Of a stretch of 12,946 bases of DNA, positions 1 through 6,807 are shown one piece after another. The DNA lies in contig JACQDU010000345.1 of the NCBI GenBank assembly GCA_016200955.1, forward strand, positions 1-12,946, written 5' to 3'. The stretch comes from a bacterium (GTDB lineage Bacteria > Planctomycetota > J058 > JACQDU01). The translations under genes were made by a program, and so were the position numbers. The first letter of the stretch is position 1, and every line of letters begins with the position of its first letter. A model generated the notes under the pieces. That model was not told the DNA's origin and searched no databases. It saw nothing but the letters and a program-made list of their open reading frames with translations.

Positions 1-753
1 CGCGATCACGGAGAAGTCGCGCGCCTCGAGCTCGTGTCCGTCTGCCCAAGCGCGCGCGGGCATCGTCTCGAGCACGTCTCTCCCGTAAGCGAGCCACTCG
101 GCGGGGAAGAAGCGGCCGACGACCGGGGTCTGGTCGACGACGAACGAGAGCGCCGTCTTCGAGACGACCTCGACGATCACCTTGGGGCCCGGGATCCTCG
201 CGCGATAGTACTTGTCGAAGAAGCGATTCCCGACGCCCGCGATCGCGCTCGCGAAGCCGATCTTCTCGAAGGGCTCGAGCCTTCCGCTCCTCTCCTGCAT
301 TCCCGTGAACACGAGAGACGGAATGATCGATTCCTGGAGAGGAGAGCCCGAACGGTAGATCGAGACGAGCTTCTTGAGGATGTCCTCGGCCTTGCCGCGG
401 ATGCCGGCGCGGCGCGCGACGTAGTCGATCGTCCAGCTGTTCGTCGGGAGAGCGTAGCGGAGCCGCGAGGGCAAGGACTGCGAGGTCTCGCCGAGCGTCT
501 CGCGCGCCTTGTTGAGCATCCAGAAGAGCGCGCCGTCGCCGCCGTCCGAGACCCAGAAGTCGACGCCGCGCTCGACGAACTCGTCGATCACGGGGCCGAT
601 CGCATCCGTCGAAGGAGTCTGCCGGACGACTCCCAGCTCGCCGACGATGGCTTCGAGCTCGGCGACGCGGTTGTGCTTTCGGCGGTTCTTCTTCGAGTTC
701 GGGTTGGTGATCACGCCGATCACGGGCTGGCGGTCGAGGAGCGCTGTCGCCAT
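1..753 (-). CDS. Diacylglycerol/lipid kinase-like protein, 3' end off the left edge
   Basis: Partial gene: 251 codons read without a stop from an ATG at 753 down to base 1; the C-terminus is outside the window. The N-terminus reads VIGVITNPNSKKNRR (residues 11-25), like the NPxSG-type opening of the DAGK catalytic domain. The nucleotide-binding motif is at residues 70-75 (DGGDGA), followed by a helix at 76-84. Residues 102-119 (LPTNSWTIDYVARRAGIR) align with the family's P-x-GT-x-N-D-x-A stretch, and residues 167-181 (GFASAIAGVGNRFFD) resemble the later G-x-G-F-D-A segment. Family members phosphorylate diacylglycerol, sphingoid bases or related lipids at the inner membrane. Two usual motif residues differ (GGDGT reads GGDGA; the P-x-GT segment lacks GT), so the substrate is unknown. 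A GGAGG sits 5 bases before the ATG. The gene is divergent from the kinase cluster and has its own candidate promoter. Confidence 0.82.
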   Translation of the reverse strand, partial: MATALLDRQPVIGVITNPNSKKNRRKHNRVAELEAIVGELGVVRQTPSTDAIGPVIDEFVERGVDFWVSDGGDGALFWMLNKARETLGETSQSLPSRLRYALPTNSWTIDYVARRAGIRGKAEDILKKLVSIYRSGSPLQESIIPSLVFTGMQERSGRLEPFEKIGFASAIAGVGNRFFDKYYRARIPGPKVIVEVVSKTALSFVVDQTPVVGRFFPAEWLAYGRDVLETMPARAWADGHELEARDFSVIA

Positions 754-758
754 GGCTG

Positions 759-763
759 CCTCC
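759..763 (-). promoter_or_regulatory. Ribosome binding site of the lipid kinase-like gene
   Basis: The minus strand reads GGAGG, then five bases, then ATG at 753. A second GGAGGGG lies a few bases further upstream (765-771). The motif decides the start: the next ATG upstream on this strand is 38 bases away and in another frame. Confidence 0.65.
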
Positions 764-877
764 ACCCCTCCACCAACCAGCACCGAGCCATGACCGATAC
801 CTGGCAACGGGCTTCTCGGTCGGCTTCCGCAACGGCTTCGCTCGCGCCCTCGCTCCAGGGAGAGAGAGCGCGCCATG

Positions 878-887
878 CCGTTAACGG
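878..887. promoter_or_regulatory. Perfect 10-bp palindrome at the predicted leftward start site
   Basis: CCGTTAACGG is a perfect palindrome whose right edge is 7 bases beyond the minus-strand TATAAT, so it would cover roughly +1 to +10 of the leftward transcript. That position suits an operator that blocks RNA polymerase, but a 10-base palindrome can also occur by chance. No candidate regulator gene is in the window. Confidence 0.28.
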
Positions 888-894
888 TCACTTC

Positions 895-922
895 ATTATA
901 GTTTTGCAGAGACGCGTCGCAA
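895..922 (-). promoter_or_regulatory. Sigma-70-type promoter for the leftward lipid kinase-like gene
   Basis: On the minus strand a perfect TATAAT (900-895) is preceded, after a 16-base spacer, by TTGCGA (922-917), which matches four of six TTGACA positions. This is one of the few AT-rich patches in the 704-base intergenic region. Transcription would start near 888, giving a leader of about 135 bases before the ATG at 753. The boxes are seen directly; activity is inferred. Confidence 0.5.
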
Positions 923-1240
923 GAGAAATGGGCTCGCGCTCGCAACGCCGCAGTGCGGCTCGGATTAACGACGCACCGGGTCAAGCCCGTGCCCGCTCCC
1001 TGATCGACTGCTCGACTTCGTGAGGCTCGACGTCGGGCTTCAAATCGTCGAAGAAGCCGCCACATGGTTCGGGCGCTCCGGTTCTCTCATGAGCTTCGCC
1101 GTGGGTCGCACGATCGCGATGAGAGGGTCGGCGGTGACACCGCGCGAGTCGCCTCGCCGCGGTCCGATCTCGACGAGAGACGACTCGACGAAGCTTCACG
1201 TTTCCACGGGGGAACCCGCGCACGGCGACTTCCCCGCGCC

Positions 1241-1269
1241 TTGACATGCGAAGGCCGGTCTGGTACCCA
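1241..1269 (+). promoter_or_regulatory. Candidate promoter of the kinase cluster
   Basis: A perfect TTGACA at 1241-1246 is followed after 17 bases by TACCCA (1264-1269), preceded by TGG, so an extended -10 (TG-N-TA) is present. The -10 hexamer itself is poor (TA match only), but the consensus -35, the ideal spacing and the TG support the call. Transcription would start near 1276, about 180 bases before the GTG at 1458. Confidence 0.5.
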
Positions 1270-1287
1270 AGAGGATCTTTCTCTTGG
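1267..1287. promoter_or_regulatory. Inverted repeat CCAAGAG-N7-CTCTTGG over the predicted start site
   Basis: Two perfect 7-base arms (1267-1273 and 1281-1287) surround GATCTTT. The repeat overlaps the end of the candidate -10 and the predicted +1, the usual place for a repressor operator. It could instead form a 5' hairpin at the start of the transcript. The arms are seen directly; the operator role is inferred. Confidence 0.42.
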
Positions 1288-1457
1288 CGTTATCTTCTCG
1301 AGTTTCGGGGACCGGGGCGCCCTGAGAACGCCCGCAGACTCCGCGACTTCCGCACCCATGGGGACAAGGGGCCACCGAGAGCGATGGCAACGACACCGCG
1401 TTCGTTGACGCGTCACGGCGCAAGCGTGTCGAGCTCTGAGGGAGAGGCGGAGCGATC

Positions 1458-4427
1458 GTGGTAGAAGACCCCGGGACCGACGTGACCGGCAACCACAAGC
1501 CCGTGCCCGAGGAAGACCCCGGCTCCGAGGTCACGCTCGATTTCGACGCCGAGGGCGGCTTCGTCGACGACGCCGACTCGGCCGCGCGCCCCGCCACGCC
1601 GCCTCCCGCCGCGAGCACGCCTCTGCCCATGCAGCAGCCGGGCCGGCGCACTCCGCCTCCGCCGCCTCCTCCGCCGCCGCCCGGGCGCACGCCCGTTCCT
1701 CCCACGAGGACCGGGTCCTCCTCGTCGGGGCTCGCGCAGTCCGATCCCGGAGCGACCGAGGCCATGCAGCGCGGGGAGGCTCCCGGCGTCGGGCGCCGCC
1801 TCGGAGACTTCACCCTCGAGAAGAAGATCGGCCAGGGCGGCATGGGCGAGGTCTACCGCGCTCGCCAGATCTCGCTCGACCGGCCGGTCGCGGTCAAGGT
1901 CCTCCCGCGGACGCTCGCCACGATGCCGGGCTTCATCGACCGTTTCCAGAGAGAGGCGAAGGCGGCCGCGAACATCATCCACCCTCACGTGATCCAGATC
2001 TACGCCTACGGGATCGAGGACGGGACGCCTTACTTCGCCATGGAGTTCGTCGAAGGAGAGGACCTCCAGCAGCGCATGCGCCGCATGCGGCGCCTCACGC
2101 TCGAGGAGACGGTCGACACGACGATCGCCGTCGCGAGCGCGCTCGCCGTCGCGCACGAGAAGGGCGTCATCCATCGCGACGTGAAGCCCTCGAACGTCAT
2201 GATCGACCGCCAGGGCAACGTGAAGGTCATGGACTTCGGCCTCGCGAAGGCGGCCTCGACGGGGACGGAGCTCACGCAGTCGGGGATCATCCTCGGGACC
2301 CCGAACTACATCTCGCCCGAGCAGGGCCGCGGCGATCAGCTCGACGGGAGAGCGGACCTCTACTCGCTCGGAGTCATGTTCTACGAGCTCCTCACGGGCA
2401 CTCTCCCCTTCACCTCGGACAGCCCCGCGGGACTGATCTTCAAGCACGTCTACGAGCCACCCGAGCCGCCGCGGAAGCGGAACGCCGACGTGCCGCCCTT
2501 CCTCGAGGAGGTCGCGCTCAAGCTCCTCGCGAAGGACCCGGGGGAGCGCTACGCCGACGGGAAGGCCCTCCTCTACGACCTCCGCGAGTTCATGGACAAC
2601 GAGGACTACTACCTCTCGGGCGGCGCGCGGAGGACCCCGACCGAGACGGACAAGCGCCGCCGGTCTTCTCTCACGACTCCGTCCGGAAGGACGGTGGCCG
2701 CGCAGCGCGTCGACGACACGACCGCGGAGGGCGCGGAGTCGTTCGACCAGGACGCTCAGACCCGCCAGCTCGAGCGCGTGGAGGAGTCCGAGCAAGGCGC
2801 GATCGGGAACGCGATCACCGAGGAGATGCCTCGCGGGAAGACGCTCGCTCCGCCGCCGCGCTCGAGCGCGGGCCTCGTGGGGGGCGTCCTCGCCTTCGTC
2901 GCGGTCGCCGGGATCGGCTTCTTCGGCTACACGCAGTGGAAGAAGAGCCAGGAGCAGGGCGACGGCGGAGGCGGCGGCGGGACGATCGATCCGAGCGTCC
3001 CCAAGGTGAGCCTCGTCTTCGGCCCCGCCGAGATCTGGGAGGGTTCGGTCGCGACGATCCAGGCGCAGGGCAAGGCCTCCGCGATCCTCTCGCTCGAGGC
3101 GCGCAAGCCCCGGGAGCTCGCTCCCGGGAACTACCAGCTCACGGTCGAGCGCCGCGGCTACAAGAAGATCGACAAGCCGATCACGCTCCGGGACGACGGG
3201 AACCACAACGCCGTCCTGTTCCTCACCGAGACCGGCGGTCGTTTCAAGCTCGCGGACGCTTACGAGCCGACCGACGAGCTCAAGCGCTCCTACGCGGACG
3301 GCGAGGCGGCCTTCCAGAGGGGGGACCTGAACGGCGCCCTCGCGGCCTACAAGCTCGCCAGGGACACGGACCCGGGCTACTCGCCCTCCGCCGACAAGCC
3401 GACGGCGCTCCAGCGCTACGAGGAGACGCAGCGCGCGATCTCCGAGTCGGACAAGAACCGCGAGACCGACGCCCAGGCATTCAAGGAAGCCGAGGACTTC
3501 AAGGCCAAGAAGATCTGGCGGGAGCTCCAGCGCCGGGCCGAGCCGCGGAAGGCCGATCCCAAGTGGGCGGGCCTGCTCGAGGTCGCCCTGGCTCACATCA
3601 AGGAAGCCGACCAGATCGTGCGCGACATCGAGGCGGCCGTCTCGCGCGGCGACTTCGGCGACGCGAGCTCGAAGCTCCAGGACCTCGAGGCGGGCGACCC
3701 CGACAACCCGCGCCGCGACGAGATCAAGAAGGCGATCGCCTCGAGCATGGAGGAGCGCGCGGCGGCCTTCCTCGTGGCGCAGAACGCGATCAAGGGCACC
3801 GAGGTCCTCCCGCTCGAGCAGGCGAAGGCCGGCCTCGACGCTTACCTCGCTCACGCGGCCAAGGACGAGGGAGCCCGGATGCAGCTCGGCGCCGTCGAGG
3901 CGCGCCTCGCCGAGGCGAGGAACCAGAGCGCCGAGGGACCTCTCGTCGATGCCATGAAGAAAGAGGACTGGAAGGTCGCCGCCGAGATCCTCGCTCGCAT
4001 CGAGCAGGCGAACCCGAGGCACTCGAAGCTCAAGGAGTGGCGAGAGAAGGTCGACGACGGCCTCCACGTGCTCGGAGTCAAGCAGGCGATCGAGAAGCTC
4101 GACCTCGCTCTCCCCCGCGCGGACGAGGCGCCCGACGAGGTGCTCAAGCTCCTCGATCCGCAGGCCCCCGGTTTCGCGGAGGAGCAGAAGGCCCTGCGCG
4201 AACTCAAGGAAGCTCGCGCGAAGATCCTGAGGAGCCGGCACCGCGACGTGAAGGTCGACCTCAAGCCGTCCGCGAACCGGAGCGCCTTCACGGCCGACGT
4301 TCGCTCGGTGTGGGACTTGGAGCTCGAGGTCGAGGGCGAGCGGCTCAAGGTCTCGCGGGAGCACACGCTCTCGCTCGCGGGCGACAAGGACTGGAAGTTC
4401 ACGCGCTTCACCCTCAAAGATGAGTAG
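1458..4427 (+). CDS. Transmembrane Ser/Thr protein kinase A with PEGA-like and TPR-like outer region
   Basis: 989 residues from GTG; GGAG lies 5 bases upstream. Residues 1-115 are an acidic and proline-rich tail with ten consecutive prolines (66-75). The kinase domain spans about 116-380: glycine loop GQGGMGEVY (125-133), VAVK lysine K147, helix-C glutamate E166, HRDVKPSN (239-246, catalytic D241), DFG (259-261), SPE (286-288), D300 and R364. All residues needed for catalysis are present. Residues 390-470 are a Ser/Thr- and Arg-rich juxtamembrane stretch, a likely autophosphorylation zone. One membrane helix (471-491) is followed by a glycine linker (503-508). Outside are a PEGA-like domain (about 514-592, best in LAPGNYQLTVERRGYKK) and degenerate helix-pair repeats near 610-650, 674-714, 720-762 and 826-866. 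An unrecognised beta-rich tail covers 930-989. It should phosphorylate cytoplasmic proteins in response to an envelope signal; ligand and substrates are unknown. Confidence 0.93.
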   Translation: MVEDPGTDVTGNHKPVPEEDPGSEVTLDFDAEGGFVDDADSAARPATPPPAASTPLPMQQPGRRTPPPPPPPPPPGRTPVPPTRTGSSSSGLAQSDPGATEAMQRGEAPGVGRRLGDFTLEKKIGQGGMGEVYRARQISLDRPVAVKVLPRTLATMPGFIDRFQREAKAAANIIHPHVIQIYAYGIEDGTPYFAMEFVEGEDLQQRMRRMRRLTLEETVDTTIAVASALAVAHEKGVIHRDVKPSNVMIDRQGNVKVMDFGLAKAASTGTELTQSGIILGTPNYISPEQGRGDQLDGRADLYSLGVMFYELLTGTLPFTSDSPAGLIFKHVYEPPEPPRKRNADVPPFLEEVALKLLAKDPGERYADGKALLYDLREFMDNEDYYLSGGARRTPTETDKRRRSSLTTPSGRTVAAQRVDDTTAEGAESFDQDAQTRQLERVEESEQGAIGNAITEEMPRGKTLAPPPRSSAGLVGGVLAFVAVAGIGFFGYTQWKKSQEQGDGGGGGGTIDPSVPKVSLVFGPAEIWEGSVATIQAQGKASAILSLEARKPRELAPGNYQLTVERRGYKKIDKPITLRDDGNHNAVLFLTETGGRFKLADAYEPTDELKRSYADGEAAFQRGDLNGALAAYKLARDTDPGYSPSADKPTALQRYEETQRAISESDKNRETDAQAFKEAEDFKAKKIWRELQRRAEPRKADPKWAGLLEVALAHIKEADQIVRDIEAAVSRGDFGDASSKLQDLEAGDPDNPRRDEIKKAIASSMEERAAAFLVAQNAIKGTEVLPLEQAKAGLDAYLAHAAKDEGARMQLGAVEARLAEARNQSAEGPLVDAMKKEDWKVAAEILARIEQANPRHSKLKEWREKVDDGLHVLGVKQAIEKLDLALPRADEAPDEVLKLLDPQAPGFAEEQKALRELKEARAKILRSRHRDVKVDLKPSANRSAFTADVRSVWDLELEVEGERLKVSREHTLSLAGDKDWKFTRFTLKDE
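1653..1682 (+). repeat. Ten-proline codon run in kinase A
   Basis: Ten consecutive proline codons (mixed CCG, CCT and CCC) encode residues 66-75 in the cytoplasmic tail before the kinase domain. The mixed codons argue against recent simple-repeat slippage. Such runs usually need EF-P for translation and can bind SH3-like partners. Confidence 0.75.
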
Positions 4428-4482
4428 TCCGGGGACGCGCCTGGGAGAGCAGCAGTCGTCCGAGCCGCGCGCCCGGGCGATC

Positions 4483-4487
4483 GGGAG
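4483..4487 (+). promoter_or_regulatory. Ribosome binding site that sets the start of the NHL protein gene
   Basis: GGGAG followed by 7 bases and ATG at 4495. The in-frame ATG at 4420, inside the end of kinase A, has no such motif (preceded by CACCCTCAAAG). Starting at 4495 also puts the signal peptide at the very N-terminus, which the earlier start does not. Confidence 0.65.
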
Positions 4488-4494
4488 AGCCGAC

Positions 4495-6804
4495 ATGGAG
4501 AGCCGAAACGCGCTCGGGCGTCGAGCGGGGCACGTCGCGAGCGTCGTCGCGCTGGGCGCATTCGCGCTCGCGGGCGCGCTCGTCTCGGCCGACGAGGCCG
4601 TGCAGGCGAGGGTCGTCGAGGTCCACGCCGACACGGTGAAGCTCGGCCGCGGCACGGCGGCCGGCGTCCGCGAGAAGCAGATCTACGACATCTTCGGCGA
4701 CACGCCCCAGGCGTGGGCGATCCCCCAGCCGCCGCGCGTCCACGGGTTCTCTCCTCTCCCGAAGACGCCGGCCGCGACGACGAACTGGCGCGCGCGGATC
4801 AACCTCAAGGTCGACGTCGATGTCGAGCCCGGTCGCCACGTCTACTACGAGTGGAACTCGGACGGCGGCGCGCTCGTGCACGGGGTCGAGGTCGGTCCGG
4901 GCGTCTTCCGCACGACGGTCCCCGAGAACGCGTGGGTCGCTCCCATGGACAAGCGCGAGGTCCCCGGCAAGCCCGACGCCGGCTTCTACGGCGTCAGCGT
5001 CAAGATCATGGACAGCTCCGCGAAGTTCGCCCTCCAGAGCTTCCGCCTCCAGTCGTCGGGAGCGGAGAACGCGCACCCCGAGCAGGTGCGATGGAAGCGG
5101 ACCTTCGCCGCGAAGGGCCCGCTCAGCCAGGTCCGCGACGTGGCGTTCGACCGCGCGAACCACGCCTTCGTCCTCGACGTGAAGTCGGGCACCTTCTCCG
5201 ACGACCTCTTCGTGCGCGAGCTCGATGCGGACGGACGGGAGCTCGGGTCCGCGAAGTGCGACAGCAACAAGTACTCGGCGATCGCCGTCTCCGAGACCGC
5301 CCTGTTCTTCCTGGACCTCAAGGACCGCACGGTCAAGCGCTGGCAGCGGACGGCCGACGTCGCCTCCCTGTTCGCGGCCCAGGCGATCTCGATCGGCGAG
5401 AAGGGCTCGGGGAACGGACGGCTGAGCGAGCCGGTGGACCTCGCGCTCTGTCCCGACGGCGCGGTGCTCGTCCTCGACAAGGACCAGAAGTGCGTCCAGC
5501 GCTACGAGGACGGACGCTTCGCTTACTCCTTCGGGAAGCCGGGCGAGGCCGAGCACGAGCTCAAGAGCCCGGTCGCGTTCTCCGTTTCGGAGGACGGCGC
5601 CGTGTACGTGCTCGACGACGGCCGGAAGAAGATCGTCGTCTACCGGAACGGCCGGACCGAGGGAGCCGACATCGACGTCGGCGTCCCGGGCGAGGACCTC
5701 CGGGGCATCGCCGTCGACAACTTCACCGGCATGATCCACGTCCTCGCGACGTCGGTGAAGGACGAGGCGGCGGGGAAGAAGATCGACACCGTCAAGCACT
5801 TCAACAAGCAGGGCGACCCTCTCCCGAAGACGGCGCTCCAGAGCTGGAACGACCTCGCGGCGCTCTCGAAGCCCGTCCGCATGCGGATCGACGGCGCGCG
5901 GGTGCTCTACGTCGTCGACAAGGAGGGCGCCTCGCTCTGCCGCTTCGACGGCGCGAACGAGGGGCGCGGCTTCCCGTTCCTCGCGCGCACTGGCGGCGTG
6001 AAGATGTCGCGCGACGTGAGGCTCGGCGTCTCGTCCGAGGGGAGCGTCGTCGTCCTCGACAGGGACGCGCCCGCCGTCCTCCGGTTCGACCAGAGCGGCT
6101 GGGCCACCTCCCGCTTCGGCGGCGAGGCGAGCGGCGCGGGCCAGCTCAAGAAGCCCGTCGGCGTCGCCGTGGACGACGAGGGCAACATCTTCGTGGCCGA
6201 CGCCAAGAAGGTCGAGCTCAACCGCTACCAGCCGAGCGGGAACCACCAGTGGGCCAAGGGAGGCGAGCGCGTCTACCAGGAGATCCGCGACTGCCAGATC
6301 ACCGGCCGCCGCGAGCGCGTCGCCGTCCTCCAGGACCGCGACGACCACGCCCGCCTCGTCGCCCTCGTCACGCCGACGGGAGAGGTCGAGGCCGCCGTCC
6401 CCGCGAACCCGACCGACGAGATCTCGAGCCCCGTGCTCGCGACCCTCGCGGGCCCGCTCGAGCCGAACGCGAACACGAAAGGCGAGGAGACGAGCTACTG
6501 GATCGTCGACAAGGGCGGGAAGCGCCTGAATCGCTTCAAGCTCGGCGCGGCGACGTCCCAGCCGATCGACCACGACTTCAAGGAGATCTCGGCGATCTCG
6601 GCGAGCATCGCGAACGTCGTCTTCGTGTGCGACAAGGGGCACAAGCTCGTCGCCGTCTTCGCGGGGACGGGAAGGGCCCTCACGGAGATCACGGACCCCG
6701 AGCACTGCGAGGAGCCGATCGACCTGGGGCTCGACGACTTCGGCCGGCTCTACGTCTTCGACAAGAGCAACGACGGGCGAATCGTCGTCTTCGGCGGGGA
6801 CTGA
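4495..6804 (+). CDS. Secreted NHL-repeat beta-propeller protein
   Basis: 769 residues from the ATG at 4495. The alternative in-frame ATG at 4420 would add 25 residues and overlap kinase A by 8 bases, but lacks a ribosome site. A signal peptide covers residues 1-32: RR, a hydrophobic VASVVALGAFALAGALV core, cleavage probably after VSA. Residues 38-68 (VVEVHADTVKLGRGTAAGV and on) resemble a small beta domain seen in envelope and secretion proteins. Residues 98-185 look like an Ig-type beta sandwich. From about 207 to the end there are repeating blades with the NHL pattern (L-x-x-P-x-x-(I/V)-A-(V/L)-x-x-x-G-x-(I/V)-(Y/F)-V-x-D), clearest at 302-347, 349-387, 544-580 and 741-768. Seven cysteines lie in the propeller. 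NHL propellers bind proteins, peptides or glycans. The location between two transmembrane kinases suggests a soluble partner of their outer domains; that role is inference. Confidence 0.85.
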   Translation: MESRNALGRRAGHVASVVALGAFALAGALVSADEAVQARVVEVHADTVKLGRGTAAGVREKQIYDIFGDTPQAWAIPQPPRVHGFSPLPKTPAATTNWRARINLKVDVDVEPGRHVYYEWNSDGGALVHGVEVGPGVFRTTVPENAWVAPMDKREVPGKPDAGFYGVSVKIMDSSAKFALQSFRLQSSGAENAHPEQVRWKRTFAAKGPLSQVRDVAFDRANHAFVLDVKSGTFSDDLFVRELDADGRELGSAKCDSNKYSAIAVSETALFFLDLKDRTVKRWQRTADVASLFAAQAISIGEKGSGNGRLSEPVDLALCPDGAVLVLDKDQKCVQRYEDGRFAYSFGKPGEAEHELKSPVAFSVSEDGAVYVLDDGRKKIVVYRNGRTEGADIDVGVPGEDLRGIAVDNFTGMIHVLATSVKDEAAGKKIDTVKHFNKQGDPLPKTALQSWNDLAALSKPVRMRIDGARVLYVVDKEGASLCRFDGANEGRGFPFLARTGGVKMSRDVRLGVSSEGSVVVLDRDAPAVLRFDQSGWATSRFGGEASGAGQLKKPVGVAVDDEGNIFVADAKKVELNRYQPSGNHQWAKGGERVYQEIRDCQITGRRERVAVLQDRDDHARLVALVTPTGEVEAAVPANPTDEISSPVLATLAGPLEPNANTKGEETSYWIVDKGGKRLNRFKLGAATSQPIDHDFKEISAISASIANVVFVCDKGHKLVAVFAGTGRALTEITDPEHCEEPIDLGLDDFGRLYVFDKSNDGRIVVFGGD

Positions 6805-6807
6805 TCC

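Larger units (their letters stand above)
754..1457. other. Divergent intergenic region (704 bases)
   Basis: This lies between the leftward lipid kinase-like gene and the rightward kinase cluster. It holds candidate promoters for both directions (895-922 minus and 1241-1269 plus), two palindromes near the predicted start sites, and a weak inverted repeat at 1200-1215 (GTTTCC, loop, GGGAAC with one G-T pair). Short open frames exist on both strands between about 980 and 1250, but none combines a start codon, a ribosome binding site and a recognisable protein. No tRNA-like fold or T-loop motif was seen. The predicted leader of the rightward transcript is about 180 bases; nothing riboswitch-like was recognised in it. 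Confidence 0.6.

Noticed and set aside
34..1023. A 329-codon plus-strand frame over the left end
   Set aside because: It is Arg/Asp/Glu-rich and motif-free and lies opposite the lipid kinase-like gene, which has GGDG, a good ribosome site and a promoter.
1020..1244. A possible 74-codon plus-strand gene starting with GTG
   Set aside because: No ribosome site, no recognised protein, and its end runs into the -35 region of the kinase promoter; the coding look mirrors the opposite strand.
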